This document shows, piece by piece, positions 41,332 through 49,185 of a DNA stretch of 64,000 nucleotides. Positions within the stretch are counted from its first letter, which is position 1. Each line of letters begins with the position of its first letter. The stretch is from the NCBI GenBank assembly GCA_947644545.1, contig CANRZW010000010.1:1-64000 (forward strand), written 5' to 3'. The notes beneath the pieces are model-generated. The model did no database searches. It was not told where the DNA came from and saw only the letters and a program-made list of their open reading frames with translations. The position numbers and the translations under genes are program-made. This DNA comes from an uncultured Lachnospiraceae bacterium (lineage in GTDB: Bacteria > Bacillota > Clostridia > Lachnospirales > Lachnospiraceae).

Positions 41332-43839
41332 TTATTTCAACAGTGACTTCTTCTGCGGCTCCACCGACTCCTTCGGCATAACCACTTTATCCAGTTTCCA
41401 GATCTCATCCACATACTCTTTGATGGTTCTGTCGGATGTGAACTTACCTGCACAAGCCACATTGAGAATCGCGCTTCTTGCCCAGCTGCTCTCATTCCTG
41501 TAGGCAGCTTCCACTTTCCTCTGCGCCTCCGCATAGGCCTTGAAGTCCTTCAGGATAAAGTACATATCCGCTTTGTTTGTGCTCAAAGTATTGAGCAGTG
41601 AATTGTAAAGCGTTCTGAACAGCTCCGGATCATGCGGTGAGTAAGTGCCGTTGATGAGCTGCATCAGCACTCTGCGCACATCGGGATCATTGTTGAAGAT
41701 CTCGTTCGGATCATAGCCGCCATAATTCTCGTAACGGATGACTTCATCGGAACTTAAGCCGAAGATAAAGGCATTCTCCTCGCCCACTTCTTCTACGATT
41801 TCCACATTAGCGCCATCCATTGTGCCCAGCGTGATCGCACCGTTTAACATGAACTTCATGTTACCCGTACCGGATGCTTCCTTACTTGCCGTGGAGATCT
41901 GCTCCGAAACGTCTGCCGCCGCAAAGATGATCTCCGCGTTAGACACACGATAATTCTCGATAAAGACCACCTTGATCTTACCATTGATGGCCGGATCATT
42001 GTTCACCACGTCAGCCACGGCATTGATCAACTTGATCGTCAGCTTCGCATTCCGGTAACCTGCGGCCGCCTTGGCGCCGAAAATAAACGTTCTCGGATAA
42101 AATTCCATATCCGGATGATCCTTCAATTCATTATACAGATACATCACATGCAGAATATTCAGCAGCTGACGCTTATACTCATGCAGTCTCTTAACCTGTA
42201 CGTCGAAAATGGAACGGGGATTCACTTCGATCCCGTTGTGCTCTCTGATATATTTTGCCAGACGAACCTTGTTCTGATACTTGATGTTCATGAATTCCTG
42301 CTGTGCCTTCTCGTCGTCCGCATATATTTTCAGTCTGTTAATCTGCGGCAGATCCGTAATCCAGTCGTTGCCTACATGCGCCGTCACCCAGTCAGCCAGA
42401 AGCGGATTTGCATGCAGCAGGAAACGTCTCTGCGTGATGCCATTGGTCTTGTTGTTGAACTTCTCCGGCATCATCTCGTAGAAATCTTTCAGCTCCTGAT
42501 GTTTGAGAATCTCCGTGTGCAGTCTCGCAACACCGTTCACGGAATAGCCTGCTGCGATCGCCAGATGAGCCATCTTCACCTGTCCGTCATAAACGATCGC
42601 CATCTTGCGGATCTTCTCCTGATTACCCGGATATTTGCGCTCGATCTCGATGATGAACCTGCGGTTGATCTCCTCCACGATCTGATAGATACGGGGCAGC
42701 AATCTTGAGAAAAGCTCGATCGGCCATTTCTCCAATGCCTCTGACATGATCGTGTGGTTGGTATATGCACAGGTCTTCGTGGTCACTGCCCACGCCTCTT
42801 CCCAGGTCAGATAATACTCGTCCATCAGGATACGCATAAGCTCCGCGATCGCTACCGTCGGATGGGTATCGTTGAGCTGGAAAGTCACCTTCTCATGGAA
42901 ATTCCTGACATCGTCGTGCTTCCGCATATATTTCGCAACCGCCGCCTGTACGGATGCGGAGATGAAGAAGTACTGCTGTTTTAAGCGCAGCTCCTTGCCC
43001 GCATAATGGTTATCGTTAGGATACAGCACCTCTACGATATTTCTTGCCAGATTCTCCTGCTCCACCGCTTTCTGATAATCACCCTTATCAAAGGAATCCA
43101 GCTGGAAACAGTTCACCGCCTCTGCATCCCAGATACGCAGTGTATTGACGATACCGTTGCCGTAACCGACAATCGGCAGATCATAGGGAATGGCGCGCAC
43201 TGCCTGATAGCCTTCCTGCTTAAAATGCTGTCTGCCATTCTCATCCATATATACATTCACATAGCCGCCAAAACGGATCTCCTTGGCATATTCCGGTCTG
43301 CGCAGTTCAAAAGGATTGCCGTCCTGCAGCCAGTTATCAGGCACTTCGATCTGAAATCCGTCCCTGATCTCCTGCTTGAACATACCATAACGATAGCGGA
43401 TACCACAGCCGTAAGCAGCATATCCAAGGGTTGCCAGCGAATCCAGGAAACATGCCGCCAGACGTCCCAGACCGCCGTTACCAAGTGCAGGATCCGGCTC
43501 CTGATCCTCGATCACGTTCAGATCCAGCCCCAGCTCCTCTAACGCTTCCTTCACTTCCTTATATGCCTGCAGATTGATGATATTATTTCCCAGAGCACGA
43601 CCCATCAAAAATTCCATGGAAAGATAGTAGACCATCTTCGGATCCTGTTTCTCATACTCTTTCTGACTCTTCATCCAGTGATCCACGACCGCATCCTTGA
43701 TCGCGTAGGATACCGCCTGGAAAATCTGCTGGTCAGTAGCTTCCTCAAGACTCTTCCTGTATAGCGTCTTTACATTGTACAGGACGCTTCTCTTGAAAAG
43801 CTCCGTATCAAAAGTTGGTGTTGCTGTCTTCTTTGCCAT
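41332..43839 (-). CDS. glgP: Glycogen/alpha-glucan phosphorylase
   Basis: PLP enzyme that releases glucose 1-phosphate from glycogen or maltodextrin, 835 aa. Conserved motifs: EDQEPDPALGNGGLGRLAACFLDS, the phosphate/PLP segment SKEASGTGNMKFMLNGA with the Schiff-base Lys, and GTMDGANVEIVEEVG. The start is ATG 43839 (MAKKTATPTF), with GAGGAGG 7 nt upstream. A TATAAT at 43914-43919 may be its -10, but no good -35 accompanies it. It is monocistronic, between ileS and the binding-protein remnant. Confidence 0.96.
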   Translation of the reverse strand: MAKKTATPTFDTELFKRSVLYNVKTLYRKSLEEATDQQIFQAVSYAIKDAVVDHWMKSQKEYEKQDPKMVYYLSMEFLMGRALGNNIINLQAYKEVKEALEELGLDLNVIEDQEPDPALGNGGLGRLAACFLDSLATLGYAAYGCGIRYRYGMFKQEIRDGFQIEVPDNWLQDGNPFELRRPEYAKEIRFGGYVNVYMDENGRQHFKQEGYQAVRAIPYDLPIVGYGNGIVNTLRIWDAEAVNCFQLDSFDKGDYQKAVEQENLARNIVEVLYPNDNHYAGKELRLKQQYFFISASVQAAVAKYMRKHDDVRNFHEKVTFQLNDTHPTVAIAELMRILMDEYYLTWEEAWAVTTKTCAYTNHTIMSEALEKWPIELFSRLLPRIYQIVEEINRRFIIEIERKYPGNQEKIRKMAIVYDGQVKMAHLAIAAGYSVNGVARLHTEILKHQELKDFYEMMPEKFNNKTNGITQRRFLLHANPLLADWVTAHVGNDWITDLPQINRLKIYADDEKAQQEFMNIKYQNKVRLAKYIREHNGIEVNPRSIFDVQVKRLHEYKRQLLNILHVMYLYNELKDHPDMEFYPRTFIFGAKAAAGYRNAKLTIKLINAVADVVNNDPAINGKIKVVFIENYRVSNAEIIFAAADVSEQISTASKEASGTGNMKFMLNGAITLGTMDGANVEIVEEVGEENAFIFGLSSDEVIRYENYGGYDPNEIFNNDPDVRRVLMQLINGTYSPHDPELFRTLYNSLLNTLSTNKADMYFILKDFKAYAEAQRKVEAAYRNESSWARSAILNVACAGKFTSDRTIKEYVDEIWKLDKVVMPKESVEPQKKSLLK

Positions 43840-43970
43840 TATGCGCCTCCTCATCTGCTGTTATTTCAGTAATGCAATAACTGTCTTAACTACATTCTTT
43901 TTTATTATATATCGTATTTGCACTTTTGACTATAAGCAATGTGCTTAAATTATAAATTCAGCTCTTTTCA

Positions 43971-46900
43971 TCATTTCTCTGTTTTCTCCACGCCAATGGT
44001 AACTTTCTCGCCGTTGACATTCCATTCCCTGGACACTGCCAGCGTTTCGTCCGTCACGATGGCGTCCGCCAGCACCTTGCCGGAAACAGCCTCGATATTC
44101 TTCTGCACGATCTTCTCTACCTTATCGCTGCCGCTCACCGACACCCTGATATGATCCGTCACCTCGAAGTCTGCTTCCTTACGCATGGTCTGAATCTTGC
44201 TGATCACCTCGTACACAAAGCCTTCCTCAATCAGCTCTTCCGTCAGGTTCGTATCCAGCACCACGGTGACACTGTTGTCCGCCTCAGATACGTAACCATC
44301 CTTCTGGGCCGTCTCGATCAGCAGGTCTTCCTCCGCCAGCGCGATCTCAACACCGCCAACCTCGAATTTCAACACACCGGCAGATTTCAGTTCTTCCATG
44401 GCCTTCGTGCCGTCTACAGCGCTCAGATACTCTCTGATGCCGCCCAGCTGTTTGCCGAATTTCGGACCTACCGTCTTAAGCTGGGGCTTGAAGCTGTAGC
44501 TCGTAAAAGAGGATACATCGTCACTGAATTCGATCTTCTTCACGTTCAGCTCATCCTCGATGATCTCCTGATAGAAGCTGCCAAGCGCATGCTCAGCCTT
44601 AACGAACATGGTGCCGATAGGCTGACGGTTCTTGATATTGGCCGCATTGCGGGCCGCCCGTCCCATCACCACGATCTTCAGCACTTCTTCCATATCCTCT
44701 TCCAGCTTCCTGTCGATCATCGTATCATCCGCCGTCGGGAAGTCACACAGGTGAATGCTTTCCGGCGCGCCTGCGTCGATGCTCTTTACCAGATTCAGAT
44801 AGATCTCCTCTGTCATGAAAGGAATCATGGGCGCCGCACATTTGCTGATCGTCACAAGCGCAGTATACAGCGTCATGTAGGCATTGATCTTATCCTGCTC
44901 CATGCCTCCCGCCCAGAAACGCTCCCGGCTCCTTCTCACATACCAGTTGCTCATCTCGTCCACGAACTCATCCAGCACGCGGGCCGCCTCCGGGATCCTG
45001 TAATGCTCCAGATCGCTGTCCACCTTCTTGATCACCGTGTTGAGCTTCGATAACAGCCATTTATCCATAACCGGCAGTTTGTCATACTCCAGACTGTACT
45101 TTGTAGCGTCGAACTGATCGATATTCGCATACAGCACGAAGAAGGCGTAGGTGTTCCACAGCGTGCCCAGGAACTTGCGCTGTCCCTCCTGCACTGCTTT
45201 GCCGTGGAAACGGTTCGGCAGCCAGGGCGCGGAATTGATATAGAAATACCAGCGGATCGCATCCGCCCCGTAAGTCTCCAGCGCCTCGAAAGGATCCACC
45301 GCATTGCCCTTGGACTTGCTCATCTTCTGGCCGTTCTCGTCCTGTACATGCCCCAGCACGATGACATTCTCAAAAGGCGCACAGTTAAACAATAACGTTG
45401 ACTCCGCCATCAGAGAGTAGAACCAGCCACGGGTCTGGTCCACCGCCTCGGAAATGAACTGCGCCGGGAACTGCTTTTCAAACAATTCCTTATTCTCAAA
45501 CGGATAGTGATGCTGCGCAAAAGGCATGGCCCCGGAATCGAACCAGCAGTCGATCACCTCCGGTACGCGCCGCATGGTCTTACCGCAGTCCGGACAGGTG
45601 ATGGTGATCTCGTCGATATAAGGCCGGTGCAGCTCCACCGTCTGCGCCGCCGGATTGCCGGACAGCTTATGAAGTTCCTCCCTGGAACCGACGGATTCCA
45701 TGTGGCCGCAGCCCTCGCACTCCCATACATTCAGCGGTGTGCCCCAGTAACGGTTTCTGGAGATGCCCCAGTCCTGAATGTTCTCCAGCCAGTTGCCAAA
45801 ACGGCCCTCGCCGATGGATTCCGGAATCCAGTTGACCGTCTTATTGTTGCGCACCAGATCGTCCCGCACCGCCGTCATCTTAATAAACCAGGACTCTCTC
45901 GCATAATAGATCAGCGGCGTATCACAGCGCCAGCAGAAAGGATAATCATGCTCGAACTTCGGCGCGTCGAACAGTTTTCCTTCCTTATCCAGATCCTTTA
46001 AGATCTCCGGATCCGCCTTTTTCACAAACATGCCTGCGTAGGCGGTCTCTTCCGTCATCTCGCCCTTGCCGTTTACAAACTGTACAAAAGGCAGGTCATA
46101 TCTGCGGCCCACCTGCGCGTCGTCCTCACCGAAGGCCGGCGCGATATGCACGATACCCGTACCGTCGGTCATGGTAACGTAATCGTCACAGGTCACATAA
46201 TGCCCCTTCTTGCGTTGCTTCGCCGCAGCCTCTCCCGCACAGGCAAAAAGCGGTTCGTATTCCTTATACTCCAGATCCGTTCCCACGTAAGTTTCCAGTA
46301 CCTCGTAGGCCGGCTTCTCTTCCTCTCCCAACTTGCCAAGCACCGTATCCAAAAGCGCCTGCGCCATATAGTAGGTATAACCGTCGGCCGCTTTTACCTT
46401 CACGTAAGTCTCCGACGGGTTCACGCACAACGCCACGTTAGAGGGCAGCGTCCAGGGTGTGGTCGTCCATGCCAGGAAGTAAGCGTCCTCGCCCACCACC
46501 TTAAAGCGAACGACTGCGGAACGCTCCTTGACCGCCTTATATCCCTGCGCTACCTCATGGGACGACAGCGGCGTACCGCAGCGCGGGCAGTAAGGCACGA
46601 TCTTGAAGCCCTTGTACAGAAGGCCCTTATCCCAGATCTGCTTAAGAGCCCACCACTCGGACTCGATGAAATCATCATGATAGGTCACGTAAGGATCATC
46701 CATATCCGCCCAGAAACCGACCGTGCCGGAGAAATCCTCCCACATTCCCTTGTACTTCCAGACAGACTCTTTACATTTGCTGATAAAAGGATCCAGACCA
46801 TACTCCTCGATCTGCTCCTTGCCGTCCAGACCCAGAAGCTTCTCCACCTCCAGCTCCACCGGCAGGCCGTGGGTATCCCATCCCGCCTTACGGGGTACCA

Positions 46901-47132
46901 TATACCCCTTCATGGTGCGGTATCTGGGGATCATGTCCTTGATTACGCGGGTCAGCACGTGGCCGATATGCGGCTTGCCGTTGGCTGTCGGCGGGCCGTC
47001 ATAGAACGTATAAGTCTCCCCCTCCTTCCGAGAGTCCATGCTCTTCTGAAAGATATCGTTGTCCTTCCAGAACTGACAGACTTCCTTCTCCCTGTCTACA
47101 AAATTCAGGCTTGTGTCTACTTTTTGATACAT
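43971..47132 (-). CDS. ileS: Isoleucyl-tRNA synthetase, long (IleS2-like) type
   Basis: Class I aminoacyl-tRNA synthetase, 1053 aa. The N-terminus YQKVDTSLNFVDREKEVCQFW, the HIGH motif in GKPHIGHVLTR, the CP1 editing domain (GWDTHGLPVELEVEK earlier, then DGTGIVHIAPAFGEDD) and KMSKS in QKMSKSKGNAV are all visible. Length and N-terminal signature place it in the eukaryote-like long group, which includes mupirocin-insensitive enzymes, rather than the roughly 930-aa type. Expression is controlled by an upstream T-box with an isoleucine ATC specifier. Confidence 0.97.
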   Translation of the reverse strand: MYQKVDTSLNFVDREKEVCQFWKDNDIFQKSMDSRKEGETYTFYDGPPTANGKPHIGHVLTRVIKDMIPRYRTMKGYMVPRKAGWDTHGLPVELEVEKLLGLDGKEQIEEYGLDPFISKCKESVWKYKGMWEDFSGTVGFWADMDDPYVTYHDDFIESEWWALKQIWDKGLLYKGFKIVPYCPRCGTPLSSHEVAQGYKAVKERSAVVRFKVVGEDAYFLAWTTTPWTLPSNVALCVNPSETYVKVKAADGYTYYMAQALLDTVLGKLGEEEKPAYEVLETYVGTDLEYKEYEPLFACAGEAAAKQRKKGHYVTCDDYVTMTDGTGIVHIAPAFGEDDAQVGRRYDLPFVQFVNGKGEMTEETAYAGMFVKKADPEILKDLDKEGKLFDAPKFEHDYPFCWRCDTPLIYYARESWFIKMTAVRDDLVRNNKTVNWIPESIGEGRFGNWLENIQDWGISRNRYWGTPLNVWECEGCGHMESVGSREELHKLSGNPAAQTVELHRPYIDEITITCPDCGKTMRRVPEVIDCWFDSGAMPFAQHHYPFENKELFEKQFPAQFISEAVDQTRGWFYSLMAESTLLFNCAPFENVIVLGHVQDENGQKMSKSKGNAVDPFEALETYGADAIRWYFYINSAPWLPNRFHGKAVQEGQRKFLGTLWNTYAFFVLYANIDQFDATKYSLEYDKLPVMDKWLLSKLNTVIKKVDSDLEHYRIPEAARVLDEFVDEMSNWYVRRSRERFWAGGMEQDKINAYMTLYTALVTISKCAAPMIPFMTEEIYLNLVKSIDAGAPESIHLCDFPTADDTMIDRKLEEDMEEVLKIVVMGRAARNAANIKNRQPIGTMFVKAEHALGSFYQEIIEDELNVKKIEFSDDVSSFTSYSFKPQLKTVGPKFGKQLGGIREYLSAVDGTKAMEELKSAGVLKFEVGGVEIALAEEDLLIETAQKDGYVSEADNSVTVVLDTNLTEELIEEGFVYEVISKIQTMRKEADFEVTDHIRVSVSGSDKVEKIVQKNIEAVSGKVLADAIVTDETLAVSREWNVNGEKVTIGVEKTEK

Positions 47133-47183
47133 GTTCTGCTCCTCCTTCGCAAACTCGTGATTCCATTAAGATAAACTGTTACA

Positions 47184-47399
47184 CTGTTTACTGCAAGGCC
47201 TCAAGACCCTGCTGAGACAAACTGCTTCTCTGTTTACTGCAAGGCCTCATAGCCCTGCTGAGACAAACCGATGCGTATAAGCAGATTCGAGAGGCTTCGC
47301 CTCTCTCATTCGCGTTGCTCGCCGGAAGACTTACGGTCCATACGCTCATGCAGGCATGGCTTCTGGTCCGTAAGTTTTCCGGCTCTGCTTATACGCGCA
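47184..47399 (-). repeat. Composite repeat: two 41-nt tandem copies plus large palindrome in the ileS leader
   Basis: Two copies of CTGTTTACTGCAAGGCCTCA... at 47184-47224 and 47230-47270 (period 46). Next to them is a large imperfect palindrome: outer arms GCGTATAAGCAG and CTGCTTATACGC, inner arms CCGGAAGACTTACGG and CCGTAAGTTTTCCGG, and a side hairpin GAGAGGCTTCGCCTCTC. It lies between the T-box terminator and the ileS start. It is not part of the T-box and its role is unknown. Confidence 0.8.
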
Positions 47400-47815
47400 A
47401 AAAGGCCCCGTCCGTAAAAGGACGAGGCCAATGTTCTCGCTAACCACCTGTTACGACGTACCGCCATCCCTGCTGAATGGCTATACGGTTCCCGGTAACG
47501 GCGGGATGCCGTCATTCCCTACTGTTCTCTGTCACTGTTCTATATCCTCCGGCTTCCCGCTTCCTTAACATCTTATTCCTAATATTCATAAATAATAGAA
47601 AACATCTGAAGCATCCACCTGGCAGTTCTGCGGACAGAAAAGTTCAGTCTGAGACTCAGAAGCGATCTTCCCTGTTCCCCTACTCGCACCGGCCTTCCAC
47701 CGCCGCCGGCTCGCTGTACCTTTGAGAGAACAGCTACTGTCTTCTTCAACGTCTGTATCTGCTGTATCTATTCATAACAGGCTACCTGCCCTGCGGTTTC
47801 CTGTTACGGTTTACT
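47400..47815 (-). promoter_or_regulatory. T-box leader of ileS (Ile, ATC specifier)
   Basis: On the minus strand: stem I with AGCGAGCCGG and a matching CCGG; specifier loop GAAGATCGCTTCTGAG with codon ATC at 47664-47666; the T-box sequence around CAGGTGGTTAGCGAG (47438-47452), whose TGGT can pair with the ACCA end of uncharged tRNA-Ile; then the terminator GGCCTCGTCC-TTTTAC-GGACGGGGCC followed by TTTTT (47402-47432). Uncharged tRNA-Ile should favour the antiterminator and raise ileS expression. Confidence 0.93.
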
Positions 47816-47825
47816 ACTAATTAAT

Positions 47826-47854
47826 ATATAGTATATCTTCCCCGCCGTTGTCAA
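47826..47854 (-). promoter_or_regulatory. Promoter of the ileS T-box transcript
   Basis: Minus-strand consensus TTGACA at 47849-47854, with an AT-rich -10 (CTATAT or TATATA) 17-18 bp downstream. Confidence 0.7.
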
Positions 47855-48025
47855 GGTATTCTGTGACAGTTTCCGTAAAATTAATTACTATTTACAACTT
47901 CCTGCTGCTCATAGAAACGGCATCTACACATTTATGCACAATTTGACTACAAATCATAACCCCGGATTGGTCTGCACTGTTTTCCATGTTCTAACGCTGT
48001 TACCATATTTAATTGATATGATTGA

Positions 48026-48240
48026 TTACGCTAACTGCATAACCTCAGCTTCAAGTTCTTTTAATTCATCAAATGACAGAGAAGATACACAATCCGCAAT
48101 TTCTTCAAGCGTCATTTTCCCCTTTCTTATCATTTGTTCGGCTATTTTTCTTTCTGTCTTTCTTTCTGTTTCTTTTTAAATGTCTTTCATATAAGTCCGC
48201 ATAATCTGCTGGCCGAAATGATTAGAGATATTGAATAATG
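48026..48240 (-). pseudogene. C-terminal remnant of an Rpn-like protein, frameshifted
   Basis: Minus strand: FNISNHFGQQIMRTYMKDI ends at a stop, and the next frame continues KETERKTERKIAEQMIRKGKM, then TLEEIADCVSSLSFDELKEL to a stop. The Lys/Glu-rich stretch and terminal helix resemble C-termini of Rpn/PD-(D/E)XK proteins. The frameshift and missing N-terminus indicate decay. About 200 nt of AT-rich sequence between it and the ileS promoter show nothing further. Confidence 0.5.
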
Positions 48241-48410
48241 TAAAAGAGCATACACACAGCGACAAAGTATATATTTGTGGGCAGTATTTTCCTAAAAGTT
48301 CACTCTTATACTTTACCATTGTTGATTCCGGCGAAACAATACCTTATAATATGAATAATTATTTTTCTGATTTCCCTGCTCATAGTCGGACCACCCGGAA
48401 AGGAAAACCC

Positions 48411-48911
48411 ATGAATAGCCTGAACATCAAGTCGCTCTCCGATACATTTACTGTCCGAAAACTTGACAGCAGCGACATCGATCTTATCTATAGCCTGTGC
48501 GCAGACAACCTGATCTTCTACCGGTATCATCCGCCCTTTGTCACAAGGGAAAGCATCCTGCAGGACATGGAGGCGCTTCCACCCGGTAAAGATATTTCCG
48601 ACAAATTTTATGTCGGCTTTTTTGACGCAGAAGCACTGGTTGCCGTTCTGGATCTGATCCTGGACTATCCAGAAAAGGGGACGGACTTTATCGGCTTTTT
48701 CATGATGAACGCTAATCTGCAGGGCAGAGGCGCCGGCTCGAAGATCATCCAGGAATGCCTCGCCTTCTTAAAGACAACAGGCTGCCGAAAAGTCCGTCTT
48801 GGCGTTGATCCGGGCAATCCTCAAAGCAGCGCCTTCTGGCAGAAAAACGGATTCCACATCGTCAGCGATGCGCAATATATTCTGATGGAACTGGAAATAG
48901 CAATCGACTGA
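48411..48911 (+). CDS. GNAT family N-acetyltransferase
   Basis: Acetyl-CoA-dependent acetyltransferase, 166 aa, acceptor unknown. The acetyl-CoA site is NLQGRGAGSKIIQECLAFL (Q/RxxGxG/A). KVRLGVDPGNPQSSAFWQKNGFHI is the typical C-terminal segment. Start is ATG 48411 with AAAGGA 7 nt upstream; the ORF-track start 48231 adds 60 residues that match no family and overlap the antisense remnant. The gene stands alone upstream of the kinase promoter. Confidence 0.86.
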   Translation: MNSLNIKSLSDTFTVRKLDSSDIDLIYSLCADNLIFYRYHPPFVTRESILQDMEALPPGKDISDKFYVGFFDAEALVAVLDLILDYPEKGTDFIGFFMMNANLQGRGAGSKIIQECLAFLKTTGCRKVRLGVDPGNPQSSAFWQKNGFHIVSDAQYILMELEIAID

Positions 48912-48955
48912 AATCAGACAGTCAAAGGGGTGTACGGTAAGAAGCGCCTTTGATA

Positions 48956-48984
48956 TTGACGCAGTCCGGGTCATATGATATTAT
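48956..48984 (+). promoter_or_regulatory. Promoter of the GAF hybrid kinase gene
   Basis: TTGACG (48956-48961), a 17-bp spacer and TATTAT (48979-48984). The predicted start near 48991 gives a leader of about 195 nt. Confidence 0.65.
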
Positions 48985-49025
48985 GACACAGTCTTTTTTA
49001 TATAGTTAACGACATTGGAACTTTA

Positions 49026-49177
49026 GCTTTCGATCCTGCCAGAGCTTCCCTATATGGCTTTAGCAGGAACCGAAAGCAGAATGATACAAATAATCCGAAA
49101 CAGCCATTCCAGTATGGATTCTCTCCATGCTGGAATTTGTTGTAGCGGTCATGGCCGAAAAGCGGTCTATAGGGAGG
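49026..49177 (+). ncRNA. Structured leader RNA with SD-pairing pseudoknot (riboswitch-like candidate)
   Basis: P1 is GCTTTCG/CGAAAGC plus CCTGC/GCAGG (49026-49077). Its loop carries CTTCCCTATA (49045-49054), which can pair over 10 bp with TATAGGGAGG (49168-49177), the SD of the downstream kinase gene. P2 is the 13-bp hairpin ATTCCAGTATGGA/TCCATGCTGGAAT (49106-49136), perfect if one G-U pair is allowed. The arrangement of a stem-loop, a hairpin and a loop-SD pseudoknot suggests ligand- or protein-controlled translation. I do not recognise a known riboswitch class. Confidence 0.5.
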
Positions 49178-49185
49178 GCAGGCAT

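Noticed and set aside
46146-47174. 342-aa plus-strand ORF inside ileS
   Set aside because: Shadow of the ileS coding sequence on the opposite strand; composition is typical of antisense translation.
47934-48179. 81-aa plus-strand ORF
   Set aside because: Antisense to the Rpn-like remnant, whose minus-strand peptide is recognisable; the plus-strand product is low complexity with no SD.
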